A stretch of DNA of 64,000 nucleotides from Flavobacterium sp. UBA7663 (GTDB lineage: Bacteria > Bacteroidota > Bacteroidia > Flavobacteriales > Flavobacteriaceae), in contig NZ_DLHR01000012.1 in the NCBI RefSeq assembly GCF_002483315.1, forward strand, positions 65,960 to 129,959, given 5' to 3'. Shown here in pieces: positions 1-9,500 of the stretch. A model generated the notes under the pieces. It worked only from the letters and a program-made list of their open reading frames with translations, had not been told where the DNA came from and ran no database searches. The position numbers were made by a program, and so were the translations under genes. Position 1 is the first letter of the stretch, and the number at the start of each line of letters is the position of its first letter.

Positions 1-1094
1 TCAATTCTATTCATAAAATCACTTGTAAATAATTCCTTTTTGAATCGTTTTTCAATGATTTCATAACCATTTTTTTGAGCGGTTTCCCAAAGCGATTTAT
101 CGTTATACAATTTGATTACTTTTTCTATAAAATCATCTTCATCGGAAGTGATGAATCCATTCCAATCTAAATTTCCGTTCATTGCTTCGGCACCCATTTT
201 TGTGGTTATTGAAGGTAATCCCAATTGCATGGCTTCAAACAATTTGCCTTTCAAACCAGCACCGTAGGGAATTGGTGCTAACAAAAGTTTTGCGTTCGAA
301 TACACTTGAGTAACACTTTCGGCTCTTCCTTTAATTAGAAACCCTTCTTTTTCGTTGTGCAATTGCTTGGCTTTTTCCGAAACATATGCACCATAAATAT
401 TAAGTTCGGCTTCGGGAAGTTGTTTTTTGATTGATTTCCAACATTTTTTTAAGGCTAAAACGGTTTGCCAATTGGGTTCGTGCAAAAAGTTACCAATGCT
501 TACAAAATGTTGTCTGTCTTCAAATTTTTTGACATTTGTATTCATATCTTCTGATAAAAAAGGTAAATAGTATAAAATAGAAGCATCAATTTTGAATGTT
601 TCTGTTGCCAATTGCATTTCGTATTCAGAAATCAATAAAGTCAAATCGCATCTATAAATGGAAGCTATTTCGCGTTTAAAAACATCTGAAATATAATCTT
701 CAAAAACCAACTCACGATTTTGTTTGTAGGCCACTTCTCTGGCTTTTCGTAAAAAATGTAAGTCTTCAGTGTCTAAAATCCGTAAAGCATTCGGGCAATT
801 TTCCATCACACGCCAACCGTATTGCTCTTCTATCATAAATCGGTCAAAAAGGACAACATTTGGATTTAATGCTGTAATTTCAGTATCAAAACTACTATCA
901 TTCAGTTGAATGGCTTTGGTTTTAACCGAAATCTGACTCAAATCAAACGAAAAATCGGATTTAGAAGCCGAACACAAAAATGTTATTTCATAATCTTGCT
1001 TTTGAAACAACGAAATGAGTTGCAACATTCTGCTTCCAGCTGCTGTTGAATTTGGTTCGGGCCAAACGGTTCCTATGATGACTAAATGCTTCAT
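1..1094 (-). CDS. Glycosyltransferase family 4-like protein (3' end cut by window edge)
   Basis: Translating the reverse strand from the ATG at 1094 gives an uninterrupted frame to the window edge (about 364 codons seen). It begins MKHLVIIGTVWPEPNSTAAG, a typical GT-B N-terminus. The C-terminal part holds GAGLKGKLFEAMQLGLPSIT, the nucleotide-sugar-binding loop with an acidic residue seen in GT4 enzymes. It probably transfers a sugar from a nucleotide donor to a surface glycan or lipid in the cytoplasm; donor and acceptor cannot be told. A consensus promoter ends four bases before the ATG, so the mRNA may be leaderless. The C-terminus lies outside the window. Confidence 0.85.
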   Translation of the reverse strand, partial: MKHLVIIGTVWPEPNSTAAGSRMLQLISLFQKQDYEITFLCSASKSDFSFDLSQISVKTKAIQLNDSSFDTEITALNPNVVLFDRFMIEEQYGWRVMENCPNALRILDTEDLHFLRKAREVAYKQNRELVFEDYISDVFKREIASIYRCDLTLLISEYEMQLATETFKIDASILYYLPFLSEDMNTNVKKFEDRQHFVSIGNFLHEPNWQTVLALKKCWKSIKKQLPEAELNIYGAYVSEKAKQLHNEKEGFLIKGRAESVTQVYSNAKLLLAPIPYGAGLKGKLFEAMQLGLPSITTKMGAEAMNGNLDWNGFITSDEDDFIEKVIKLYNDKSLWETAQKNGYEIIEKRFKKELFTSDFMNRI

Positions 1095-1531
1095 GTGACA
1101 AATATAGTTATATAGTTTCAGGTTTCAAGTTTCAAGTTTGTAGCACAAAATTTCTCAAAGTTTTACACAGAGTTTTACAGAGTTTTTTGAAATGGTTTGT
1201 GTTGAGAGAGTTACTCAGAGGCGTTTCACTTTGTTTTTGTTTCAGGTTTTTGGAACACAGATTTTAGAAATTTAAAATAATCTTTGAAATCTTATACGAA
1301 CTCAATTCAACGTAACGTTTACTTGTTTTTTCCTTATATGACTTATATGTTTAATTTTTACTAGGACGTTGCACTTCATTTAGCACACGGATAAAACGGA
1401 TTTGCTTGTGCAAAACGCTGATGATTACGGATTTTCATAAATAGTATCATAGTAAATTTGTAATTGTTCAGGTTTCAAGTTCAAATTGAAAATTTAAAAG
1501 TAAATTTGTACTATCACTAATCACTATAAAA
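1095..1531. other. Intergenic region with short dispersed repeats
   Basis: No gene is seen in this 437-bp gap. It holds two copies of CAGGTTTCAAGTTT-like sequence (1120-1140 and about 1469-1488), a tandem ACAGAGTTTTACAGAGTTTT-type stretch around 1159-1184, and an A/C-rich block (CACACGGATAAAACGGATTT) around 1384-1403 of the kind scattered in flavobacterial intergenic DNA. Two TAAATTTG boxes (1453-1460, 1501-1508) could be -7 elements for the Nudix gene, but neither has a TTG at the proper distance. Confidence 0.4.
1099..1128 (-). promoter_or_regulatory. Bacteroidota housekeeping promoter of the glycosyltransferase gene
   Basis: On the minus strand TTG (1126-1128) is followed after 19 nt by TATATTTG (1099-1106), an exact match to TTG-N19-TAnnTTTG. 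Only TCAC separates the -7 element from the ATG, so the predicted start of transcription is at or next to the start codon. Confidence 0.75.
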
Positions 1532-2044
1532 ATGACATTTTTCAAATTTTGCCCAAGTTGTGCTTCAACCCATTTTACGTTTCCTGATAATCGTCGTTTT
1601 TTGTGTGATGATTGTGGTTTTACCTATTATCATAACATTGCGGCTGCTGTAGCGATTGTTTTTACGTTTGAAGACAAAGTGTTGTTTACGGTTAGAAATG
1701 TCGACCCAGACAAAGGAAAATGGGATTTGCCGGGTGGATTTATCGACCCAAATGAAACTGCTGAAGAAGCGGCTTTTAGAGAAATCAAAGAAGAATTAGG
1801 AATTGAAATTTCAAATAATGATTTAAAATACATCACTACTTCTCCAAACAATTATTTGTATAAAAATGTACCATATAGAACAATGGATATTTTTTATGAA
1901 TGTGCATTAACTTCCGATGTAATTAAAGTGGAAGCAGAAGACGAAATTCAAGAGTTAATTTGGGTAAAACGTTCGGAAATTGATTTGAATCAAATTGGTT
2001 TTATCTCGATTCGAAAAGTAATCGGTGAAAAATATTTAGGTTAA
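1532..2044 (+). CDS. NUDIX hydrolase with N-terminal zinc ribbon
   Basis: A 170-aa protein. The N-terminus holds a C4 zinc ribbon (C7-x2-C10 and C25-x2-C28). A complete Nudix box GX5EX7REUXEEXGU lies at residues 69-91 (GGFIDPNETAEEAAF then REIKEELGI). Nudix enzymes hydrolyse nucleoside diphosphates linked to another moiety, using Mg2+ held by the REXXEE glutamates. The ribbon-plus-Nudix layout resembles NudC/NADH-pyrophosphatase-type and ADP-ribose-type enzymes, but the substrate cannot be deduced. Its stop overlaps the stop of the convergent downstream gene in the palindrome TTAA. Confidence 0.92.
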   Translation: MTFFKFCPSCASTHFTFPDNRRFLCDDCGFTYYHNIAAAVAIVFTFEDKVLFTVRNVDPDKGKWDLPGGFIDPNETAEEAAFREIKEELGIEISNNDLKYITTSPNNYLYKNVPYRTMDIFYECALTSDVIKVEAEDEIQELIWVKRSEIDLNQIGFISIRKVIGEKYLG

Positions 2045-2649
2045 GCACAATTAAAATGTCCGTTTGGCATTGGACGATAGGCGTAATATTGCAATACTTC
2101 TTCGATAGCTAATTTGAGTGCTTTATTTATTGGAACAATTACATTTCCCAATTGAAAATCGATTTGGGATAAATTCATATAGTAGTCTGTAAAAATGGGA
2201 ACCGGTAAGCCTTTATTGATTAATTCGGTTGATTTATTGTAATTTTCAGCTTGTCCTTCTTTGATAATTTTGCAAGTTGCCAATCGCAATTGACCATATT
2301 TATCGGTATTGGCTCCAAATCCAAAAAGACGGCAAATTAAACCTCGATATTGATAACTGCTGCAATTTCCTTTGTTTTTATCCAACAATGAAAGCGGATT
2401 ATAAATAAAACATCGGTTTACAGTAGATTTGTTTAGTGTGTTTAATACTTTTTCGGCTTCACCATTTAAAAATAAGTGAAAAGCCCAAGGTAAAAACTCT
2501 AAAGGTGAAGCATCAATTTCGGGATGATTGCAACATTTGCCACAACCAGTAACGCAACTTAATTTAGTGTGTGATTGAAATTCTTTTATTTCAACATCCA
2601 AATTTTGGAATAATTCTTCTACCAAAACAACACGTTGCTCAATGGTCAT
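2041..2649 (-). CDS. YkgJ-family cysteine-cluster protein (copy 1)
   Basis: A 202-aa protein with the pattern C-x3-C-x2-CC (CVTGCGKCC, near residues 32-40) followed by further cysteines, including CSSYQYRGLICRLFGFG. This is the signature of the YkgJ/UPF0153 family, thought to bind zinc or an Fe-S cluster; function not established. The neighbouring upstream gene is a clear paralogue sharing EIDASPLEFLPWAFH and the CRLFGFGA segment, so the pair arose by tandem duplication. It is convergent with the Nudix gene. Confidence 0.85.
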   Translation of the reverse strand: MTIEQRVVLVEELFQNLDVEIKEFQSHTKLSCVTGCGKCCNHPEIDASPLEFLPWAFHLFLNGEAEKVLNTLNKSTVNRCFIYNPLSLLDKNKGNCSSYQYRGLICRLFGFGANTDKYGQLRLATCKIIKEGQAENYNKSTELINKGLPVPIFTDYYMNLSQIDFQLGNVIVPINKALKLAIEEVLQYYAYRPMPNGHFNCA

Positions 2650-2730
2650 AATTTTTTACCGAAGGTAGGCTATAATTTGGTAGTTTGTTTGATTTGTTAC
2701 TTTTAATTCAACAAACTGAAAATAAATCTT

Positions 2731-3345
2731 TTATATAGATTTTTTGTAGTTATCAGGAAAAGGTCTGTAAGCATAATATTGTAAAACTTCTTCTAAAGCG
2801 GCTTTCATAGCTTTATTTACTGGCAAAAAAACATTTCCAAGCTTAAAATCTATTTGCGAAAGTTGCATGTAGTATTCTGTAAATATAGGCACAGATAAAT
2901 CAGTATTTATAGCAATTGTGGCATTTTCAAAATTTGTTGCTTGTCCTTCTTTGATAATATTACACGTTGCAATGCGTAATTTTCCATATTTATCCGTTGT
3001 GGCACCAAAGCCAAAAAGTCTGCAAATTAATCCTCGATATTGGTAGGTACTGCAATTTCCGGATGTAAATTCTGCTAACGATTTTGGACGATATAAAAAG
3101 CAAGTAGCTGTTGTGCTTTGTTCTAATTCTATTAGCGTTTCTTCAGCTTGACCGTTTAAAAAAATATGAAAAGCCCAAGGTAAAAACTCAAGTGGCGAAG
3201 CATCAATTTCTGGTGTTGAGCAACATTTTCCGCAACCAGCAATGCAACCTAATTTTGTTTCTTTTTGGAAATCTATAATTTCCACATCAAGATTTTGAAA
3301 CAAGGTTTCAACTAATCTTACGCGATTTTCTATAGAATTATCCAT
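2731..3345 (-). CDS. YkgJ-family cysteine-cluster protein (copy 2)
   Basis: The start is placed at the ATG giving MDNSIENRVRLVETLFQNLD, which lines up with the N-terminus of the downstream paralogue. A longer frame upstream (to 3393) would run through the terminator hairpin at 3384-3408 and is not believed. The protein (204 aa) keeps the same cysteine cluster (CIAGCGKCC) and the CSTYQYRGLICRLFGFG segment. Role unknown; perhaps metal or Fe-S binding, by family. It is the last backbone gene before the left end of the island. Confidence 0.85.
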   Translation of the reverse strand: MDNSIENRVRLVETLFQNLDVEIIDFQKETKLGCIAGCGKCCSTPEIDASPLEFLPWAFHIFLNGQAEETLIELEQSTTATCFLYRPKSLAEFTSGNCSTYQYRGLICRLFGFGATTDKYGKLRIATCNIIKEGQATNFENATIAINTDLSVPIFTEYYMQLSQIDFKLGNVFLPVNKAMKAALEEVLQYYAYRPFPDNYKKSI

Positions 3346-3383
3346 GTTTTTTGTAGATTTACACTGAGTTAAGATATAAAAAA

Positions 3384-3408
3384 AAGCGTTCAAAAAGATT
3401 GAACGCTT
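3384..3408 (-). terminator. Orphaned tRNA-Arg terminator at the left island junction
   Basis: A perfect 10-bp stem (AAGCGTTCAA / TTGAACGCTT, loop AAAGA) with a T-rich tail when read on the minus strand. It lies 9 bp beyond the left copy of the tRNA-Arg 3' end and has no gene in front of it now. Before the island inserted, it would have sat directly after tRNA-Arg. Confidence 0.75.
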
Positions 3409-3417
3409 TAGTATTTT

Positions 3418-3430
3418 GTGACCTCGACTG
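3418..3430. repeat. attL: left copy of the tRNA-Arg 3' end
   Basis: GTGACCTCGACTG, identical to the right copy within the tRNA gene. Sequence to the right (CAGGAGG...) departs from the tRNA, as expected for the junction left by integration into the tRNA 3' end. Confidence 0.8.
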
Positions 3431-3546
3431 CAGGAGGTTTTCAGTCACTTTTTTTACTGTTTTCGCGTCAATTCGATGTTTTTCAGAGGCTTTTTTAAAT
3501 CATTTTTTTGTTTAAGTGGACAGAAATGGACTCAAATGGTTTAGAA

Positions 3547-3568
3547 TGGTCACAATTTTGGTCACAAT
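3547..3568. repeat. Tandem TGGTCACAAT repeats, possible integrase arm sites
   Basis: TGGTCACAAT occurs twice with a 12-bp period just upstream of the integrase gene. A similar pair (GGCACAAA, 11-bp period) lies inside the other island end. Arm-type binding by the integrase is an inference from position. Confidence 0.4.
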
Positions 3569-3633
3569 ATTTTGATTAAAATTTGCCAAAATCTAATATT
3601 ACAATAATGTTAATTTTTTTAAAAAAGACAGTA

Positions 3634-4923
3634 ATGAAAATTAGATTTTACCTTCGCAAAAGTACAAAAAAGTATTCAATAAATTTTGAATACAGAAATT
3701 CAAATGGTTCTATTAGATTAAGAACTTCTACAGGATACATGATTCAGAATTCAAAAGAGTGGGATAGTAGAAAAGAAAGACTAAAAATTCCATCTTCAGT
3801 ATTTGGAGCAGCAGACATTAATACAAAATTATCTGAAGCTATGTATAAATTCAATAAGTCAATTTCGGCAATTGATGAAACGGATATTTCAGAAGGTATT
3901 GTTCAGAAAATAATGTTAGATGCTTTTGGCAAAACTAGTGTTGCTGATAAAGAAAAAGCGAAAGTTGAGAGTTATAAAAGTAATTTGATCTCATATTATA
4001 AATGGTTCTTAGATTATTATTCCGTTCACAATAGTCCATACACAAAGAAAAAATTAGGTCAAGGAACATTAAAAACCTATAAAACTGGTTTATCCAGATT
4101 GCAAGAATATATAGAAGATAGAAAATTGAAAAAATTTTCATTTAATGATTGTAATAGAGAATTTTATAATGATTATGTATTGTATTTATCTTCTCTTAAT
4201 TATTCTAAAAACTATCTTGGTACAATTATTCAAAAATTAAAAACAATTTTAGGTTATGCTTATGAAGAAGGTATTCATAACAATAATGAATTCAAAAAAG
4301 GCTATTTTTCTAAGATGACTGAGGAAATAGATCATGTTTATTTAACCGTAGAGGAATTAAAGAGAATACAAGAATTAGATTTAAAAGATCCAATTTTAGA
4401 TGGTGTAAGAGACATCTTTTTAATTAGTAGTTATACTGGTTTAAGAGTTTCAGACATGTTAGGATTATTAAAAAAGCCATACCAAGTTATATTTGAAGAA
4501 GATGGTGTGAAATATTTTCAACTAAGACAAATGAAAACATCTAATGCTGTAATTATTCCATTGAATTCAATAGTGAATTCAATAATAGAAAAACGAGAGG
4601 GGAAATTGCCAGATTATATTTACTCTGGATTGATTAATGAGCACATTAAATCAATCTGTAAGAAAGCAAAAATTACTGATAATCATTCATTAACGAGAAC
4701 AGTAGGGAATAAGGTGGAGGAGTATAATTTGCCAAAATATAAATTTGTTTCATCACATACAGCAAGAAGGTCTTTTTGTACAAATGCATTTAAAGCTGGT
4801 ATGCCTATTCAAGATATTATGGCGATTAGCGGACATAAATCGGAACGTGTTTTTCTAAATTATGTAAAAGTGCAAAAAGTAGAAAATGCAAAAAGAATTG
4901 CGAAACATGAATTTTTTAGATAA
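3634..4923 (+). CDS. Tyrosine-type site-specific integrase
   Basis: A 429-aa protein from the ATG that gives MKIRFYLRKSTKKYSINF; an in-frame TTG 51 nt upstream is less likely. It has an N-terminal arm-binding segment, a SAM-like core-binding domain (about residues 120-210) and a catalytic domain with all key residues: R271 (TGLRVSD), H375 and R378 (SHTARRS), H401 (SGHKSE) and nucleophile Y410 (LNYVKV). It would cut and join DNA through a 3'-phosphotyrosine to integrate or excise the island at the tRNA-Arg core. It lies about 200 bp inside attL and points into the island. A UUCG-type hairpin without a T-tract follows (about 4976-4993). Confidence 0.93.
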   Translation: MKIRFYLRKSTKKYSINFEYRNSNGSIRLRTSTGYMIQNSKEWDSRKERLKIPSSVFGAADINTKLSEAMYKFNKSISAIDETDISEGIVQKIMLDAFGKTSVADKEKAKVESYKSNLISYYKWFLDYYSVHNSPYTKKKLGQGTLKTYKTGLSRLQEYIEDRKLKKFSFNDCNREFYNDYVLYLSSLNYSKNYLGTIIQKLKTILGYAYEEGIHNNNEFKKGYFSKMTEEIDHVYLTVEELKRIQELDLKDPILDGVRDIFLISSYTGLRVSDMLGLLKKPYQVIFEEDGVKYFQLRQMKTSNAVIIPLNSIVNSIIEKREGKLPDYIYSGLINEHIKSICKKAKITDNHSLTRTVGNKVEEYNLPKYKFVSSHTARRSFCTNAFKAGMPIQDIMAISGHKSERVFLNYVKVQKVENAKRIAKHEFFR

Positions 4924-5048
4924 AGAATAATAGTTTATTATATATAGTTGAGATTAAAAATCTTTATGTTGTGAGTCACTTTCGAGCGACTGAGGAGAAT
5001 TTAATATTTAATTGAATTAACATTAAAAAAAAAAGAGCTTTAAAGAAA

Positions 5049-5234
5049 ATGAATTCTGAAAAAAATTATGGAAAAGGTTTTATACCAATTGAAACTGAAA
5101 TTCACGTAAAACTTAATTGGGATTATGATTTAATTGTAAACTGTTTTGAGCAGAGAAGAGGCGTTTCGAACTTTTTTAAGGAGGATTTAATGCTATTAAT
5201 TCAAAATTTTATAAGATGCTGTAAAACGAATTAA
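5049..5234 (+). CDS. Small hypothetical protein
   Basis: A 61-aa frame beginning MNSEKNYGKGFIPIETEIHV, with no signal peptide or membrane segment and no domain I recognise. It sits between the integrase and a response regulator, a usual place for small regulatory or excision proteins, but nothing in the sequence proves this. The start lies after AAAGAAA. Moderate confidence that it is a real gene. Confidence 0.45.
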   Translation: MNSEKNYGKGFIPIETEIHVKLNWDYDLIVNCFEQRRGVSNFFKEDLMLLIQNFIRCCKTN

Positions 5235-5298
5235 GTTATATACTCATATGTAAAAGTTATTATTTGACATACTTAAAATCAAAATTGATTAAAATTTA

Positions 5299-5347
5299 TT
5301 GCGAATCAAATAAATATTAGTATTATTGCGGTACCCCCTAAAAATAC
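5299..5347 (+). promoter_or_regulatory. Response-regulator promoter with GGTACCCCC-TAAAAATAC motif
   Basis: TTG (5299-5301), 19 nt, then TATTATTG (5321-5328), one base off the TAnnTTTG consensus. GGTACCCCCTAAAAATAC (5330-5347) follows at once, covering the predicted transcription start. The same motif with one extra G lies in the leader of the defence operon at 20540-20558. Confidence 0.6.
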
Positions 5348-5376
5348 AATAATATTAACTTAGAAATTTTTTAAAT

Positions 5377-6033
5377 TTGAATATTTTTATTGCAGAAGAT
5401 CATCAAATGACAATTGAAGGTTATAAGATGATACTTTCATTTTCAAATGTATTAGGGGATAATGTTAATTACATTGAGGCAAATTCGTGTGAGGAAGCCT
5501 ATTTAAAAATTAATAGTGCTAAAGAAATAAATACAAATATTGATTTAGCAATTATTGATTATTCAATGCCTATTTATCCTCTAGAAAATATTTTTAATGG
5601 CACTGATGTATGCCTTTACTTAAAGAATATTTTTCCAAATTGTAAAACAATAATATTAACTGCTAGTATTGACAATATTACATTGTTTGATATAGTTCAA
5701 AATGTATCTCCCGACGGAATTGCTACCAAAATGGACGTAAGTGGTGATGTATTTCTAGAAATTATTGAAAATGTTTTGTCAGGAAATAAATATAGAAGTT
5801 TTTTTGTCGTTGAGCAATTAGAAGAAATATGGGAAAATGAAGTTTTTATTAATGAGAAAAATAGATTAATACTTCAATACCTATCTTTTGGTTTTAAGAT
5901 TAATGAAATTGCAAGTGAATTGTCAGTTTCTGAAATTACAATCAAGAAAAGAATATCTAAAATAAAACAATCCTTGAATCTTAATGAGGATGAAAATATT
6001 CTAAAAGAAGCCAAATCTCGTGGTTATATTTAA
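5377..6033 (+). CDS. LuxR/NarL-family response regulator
   Basis: A 218-aa protein that starts at TTG; the first residues MNIFIAEDHQM match the beta-1 strand and acidic pair (E7, D8) of receiver domains, so no longer start is needed. The phosphoacceptor is D61 (AIIDYSMP); T95 and K118 complete the receiver active site. Residues about 165-215 form a LuxR-type helix-turn-helix (ILQYLSFGFKINEIASELSV). It would activate or repress genes when phosphorylated, but no sensor kinase is encoded nearby. It lies just upstream of the T9SS/Rhs genes and shares a leader motif with the defence operon, so it is the first candidate regulator for both. Confidence 0.88.
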   Translation: MNIFIAEDHQMTIEGYKMILSFSNVLGDNVNYIEANSCEEAYLKINSAKEINTNIDLAIIDYSMPIYPLENIFNGTDVCLYLKNIFPNCKTIILTASIDNITLFDIVQNVSPDGIATKMDVSGDVFLEIIENVLSGNKYRSFFVVEQLEEIWENEVFINEKNRLILQYLSFGFKINEIASELSVSEITIKKRISKIKQSLNLNEDENILKEAKSRGYI

Positions 6034-6047
6034 ATTTTAACAATAAT

Positions 6048-6062
6048 TATACCTCAGGTATA
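6048..6062. promoter_or_regulatory. Palindrome TATACCT-C-AGGTATA upstream of the T9SS/Rhs genes
   Basis: A perfect 7-1-7 palindrome in the gap between the response regulator and the small T9SS protein. The half-site ATACCT/AGGTAT recurs, with wider spacing, in the inverted repeat before hsdR. It could be an operator. Confidence 0.4.
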
Positions 6063-6143
6063 CATTTGGTTAAATGTTAAAATTTTCTTTGCTCTTAGTT
6101 TCAATTATTTGAATTTTGTACGAAATTCAAATGACTATATATT

Positions 6144-6590
6144 ATGAAATTGAAACTATTCGTTCTCTTTATGCTTGTCTCTTTATTTACACAAGCTCAA
6201 AAAATTCGTTTTGAATATGATGATGCAGGTAATCAAATTCAAAGGAAATGGTGTCCTAGTTGTTTATCTAGAAATGCTCAAGAAACATATAAAGAGATTT
6301 CTAATTTAGAAGAAACTGACATGCAAAAATTCTTTCCTGAGGATGTTATTTCATACTATCCCAATCCTGTTAAAGAAGAACTTTTTTTAAAGTGGGAATT
6401 GGTTGATGAAAATAAAGTTTCAAGCATAGATGTGTTCACTTTGAATGGTCAGGTATTGAGAACTATTAAAGAAAACTTGTCTCAAAATTCTTTGGTTATT
6501 TCATTTCAGGAATATCCTATCGGAGTTTACTTTTTAAGTTTGAATTATACGAATGGGGATCAAAAAAATATAAAAATTATTAAAAATTAA
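6144..6590 (+). CDS. Small secreted protein with YD motif and T9SS type A sorting domain
   Basis: A 148-aa protein. Residues 1-18 form a signal peptide (cleavage near TQA-Q). Mature residues 19-34 read QKIRFEYDDAGNQIQRKW, a single Rhs/YD-like repeat, followed by CPSC. Residues about 68-148 are a T9SS type A C-terminal sorting domain (SYYPNPVKEELFLKW ... GVYFLSL ... KIIKN). It is therefore exported and probably attached to the cell surface by the type IX system. The stop lies 3 nt before the Rhs start. Since the Rhs protein has a toxin, not a sorting domain, at its C-terminus, this protein may be its surface partner; that is an inference. Confidence 0.85.
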   Translation: MKLKLFVLFMLVSLFTQAQKIRFEYDDAGNQIQRKWCPSCLSRNAQETYKEISNLEETDMQKFFPEDVISYYPNPVKEELFLKWELVDENKVSSIDVFTLNGQVLRTIKENLSQNSLVISFQEYPIGVYFLSLNYTNGDQKNIKIIKN

Positions 6591-6593
6591 CAA

Positions 6594-9500
6594 ATGAAAA
6601 AGTTATTATGTTTTTTAATTTCATTAAGCTTTTATGTGTCATATTCACAGGATGATATTTTTGGAAATTCTCCTGTTCAGGGTATTATTCCTATCAAAAG
6701 AAGTAATGTACAAGAAAATAAAACAAATCTAAATAAATCTATCACTCAATTTAGTAGTGTAAGTCCAAGTTCACCAACCGGAAGTTCAACTGAAGTAGGA
6801 GTTACTGAAGGACAACTTTCTGTTTCACTAACAGGAGGAGCTACATATAATATTCCTATAGCAGTTCCTCCAGGAATAAATGGGATAGTTCCTCAAATTT
6901 CTTTAAGTTATAATAGTCAAGGAAATAATGGAATAGCAGGTTATGGTTGGAATATTTCAGGGGTTTCAGTAATAACAAGAATACCAAGCTCTAAATATCA
7001 TGATAATCTGGTAGATGCTGTAGATTTTAATGTTATGGATAGATTTGCATTTGATGGACAAAGATTAATTGTGAAAAATGGAACTTCGGGGATTTATGGA
7101 GCTAATGAGACAATTTACGAAACTGAAAATTTTTCAAATATTCAAGTAACCTCTTATGGTGTTCATCCAAGTGGTCCAAGTTACGGACCTGCTTATTTTA
7201 TAGTAAGATATCCAGATGGATCAATTGCTTATTATGGAAATTCTACTAATTCAAGATCTTTAACAGATTGGGCCATAGTTTATTGGGAGAATCCTCAAGG
7301 TGTAAGAATATCTTATGAATATTTAAATTCTAATAATTGTTTGTCAATAAGTTCAATTAAGTATGGAGCAAGATTATCAATTACTCCAATTAATGAAATT
7401 TCTTTTATTTACAAGACAAGGAATAGAAATGAGCAAGCTTACATTGGGGGGCAAAATTTTATCAAAAATATTATTTTAAGTGAAATTAGAGTAAAGGGAG
7501 AAAATGTTGGCTTCAGAAACTATTTATTATCACATGAAATTACTTCTTTGGGATATGAAAGATTAATTAGTATCACAGAGAAAAATGGAGATAATAGTAA
7601 GAGTTTTAATCCTACACTTTTTAGATATGATACAACAAGTGAAGATATTTCTTTTAACACAAACTCAGCTAATCTTACCGTTAATAATATAAGATCCGAT
7701 AATTCATCAACAGTTCAAGGTGATTTCGATGGTGATGGCAACATGGATATAATATTGTATCCAACAACTGGAACAAATTCGAAAAAGAAATATTGGCTAT
7801 TTTCAAATATTGAAGATTCAAGTTTGAATATAGGTAGTGAACATAATGTGGGTACCTTTTCGGAAATTTTCCCAATATCATGGTTGAGTTGGAATAATAA
7901 ATTAATGCCTATGCAAGGATGGTGTGTTGTTCAAAATAATGTTTCTACAAACACCACTACATTCAATACATACTCTACAGGTATAACTAATCCAATTTAT
8001 TTTCAATATTCAAGAACATATCAATTTCCTAAGTTTACATTTGGATATTGGACATCACCTTGTGATGATGGGGGCATTGGAATAGAGCCTAATAGAGATA
8101 CTTTTATTGATTCAAATAATATAATCGTTCCGATCGATCCAGATGAACCAACTTATAATGAAATTGTAAGAGATATACCCAAAGAATATGTAACTGGTGA
8201 TTTTAATGGTGATGGACTTTCAGATGTAGTAATAATTGAGAAACCAGTAAGTGTAACATATTTTACAGGTGGTTGTAATGGTCATAATGCAACATATACT
8301 AATCCTGGAGGAAAATCATATCTTTTAAATTTAGATAGAAGAATAACAACTGACTACATAAATGTTTCAGGATATTTACAAGTGTCTTCTAGTTCAAAGT
8401 TTATGATTGCTGATTTTAATGGTGATGGAAAATCTGATATATACGTTTTTGATAATAATATTTGTAGAATTTATACTTTGACAGCTAGTAATAATTTTGT
8501 CTTATTGAAAATTATTAATTCTACAAATATTAATTTGACTAAACCAGTATTAATGGGCGATTATAATGGTGACGGTAAATCTGATTTTATAATTCCTAAA
8601 GAGAATTTAAGTCCATTGTTTACAAAATATATTTCAACTGGAACAGATGTTATTATGACTGAAGTTGATTTAGGAATTGGTTCGTATTTTACAGGTTTTT
8701 ATGACGGTAATGCCAGTACAATTCAACAAATTATTCCTAATGATTTCAATAATGATGGGAAAACAGATATTATTTTGACTAAATGTAGATATGTATATTC
8801 TGGAAATGCTGATTATGTAAATCAAAATAGATTTATTTCTGTAAGATATTACAGTAATAAAGGAACTACTTTTGAGTCATCTATGTATACTACTAAGATG
8901 GATTTTAGTGGTCTAAATCATTTCCCAATTGCAGTATCTCTATCTTTTGATAAGGTAAACTCAAATAAACAAATAAGTTTTATTTCTAATAATAATATCT
9001 ACAGTGCAATTTCGCCTAAAGACAATGTAATTGATACTGCATTGAAAGAAATTATTTTGGGTAGTGGTGTAAAAGAAGTAATAACTTACCAACCTTTAAA
9101 TAGTCAGGATTTTTCTTATGATAACGTTTTTGAACCGTCAACTTACACTGAAAATTATCCTAATTTTGATATTAATGTTGCCAACAATTTTAAAGTTGTA
9201 TCTAAATTGGAGCAAGTAACAGCAACTCAATATAAACAACAAAAATTAAAATATTATGGGGCCGTATCAAATACTGAAGGTTTTGGATTTTTAGGTTTTA
9301 GAGGAATTGCAAGAACAAATTGGTTTAATGATAATAATCCAATTGTTTCTTCTGTTTCTAAACATGACATCAGTAAAAGAGGATTGGTAATTGAAACTTA
9401 TTCGGTATCAGGTGATGTATATGGTAATTTTGTGAATTATACACCTTCTGATTTTATGAATAAAACAAATATGACTTATGTAGATGACTTATTGCCAAAC

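Noticed and set aside
3346..3393. N-terminal extension of the second YkgJ-type protein
   Set aside because: It runs through a perfect terminator hairpin and has no counterpart in the paralogue; the ATG at 3345 aligns with the paralogue start.
4976..4993. Hairpin after the integrase as terminator, and a partial third att copy (CGACTGAGGAG)
   Set aside because: No T-tract follows, and the similarity to the att region is only about ten bases with a gap.
7700..8760. Periodic GATTTTAATGGTGATGG-like DNA as a possible repeat array or CRISPR
   Set aside because: The repeats encode FG-GAP loops (DFNGDGKSD) in frame at irregular spacing; no spacer/repeat structure and no cas genes are present.
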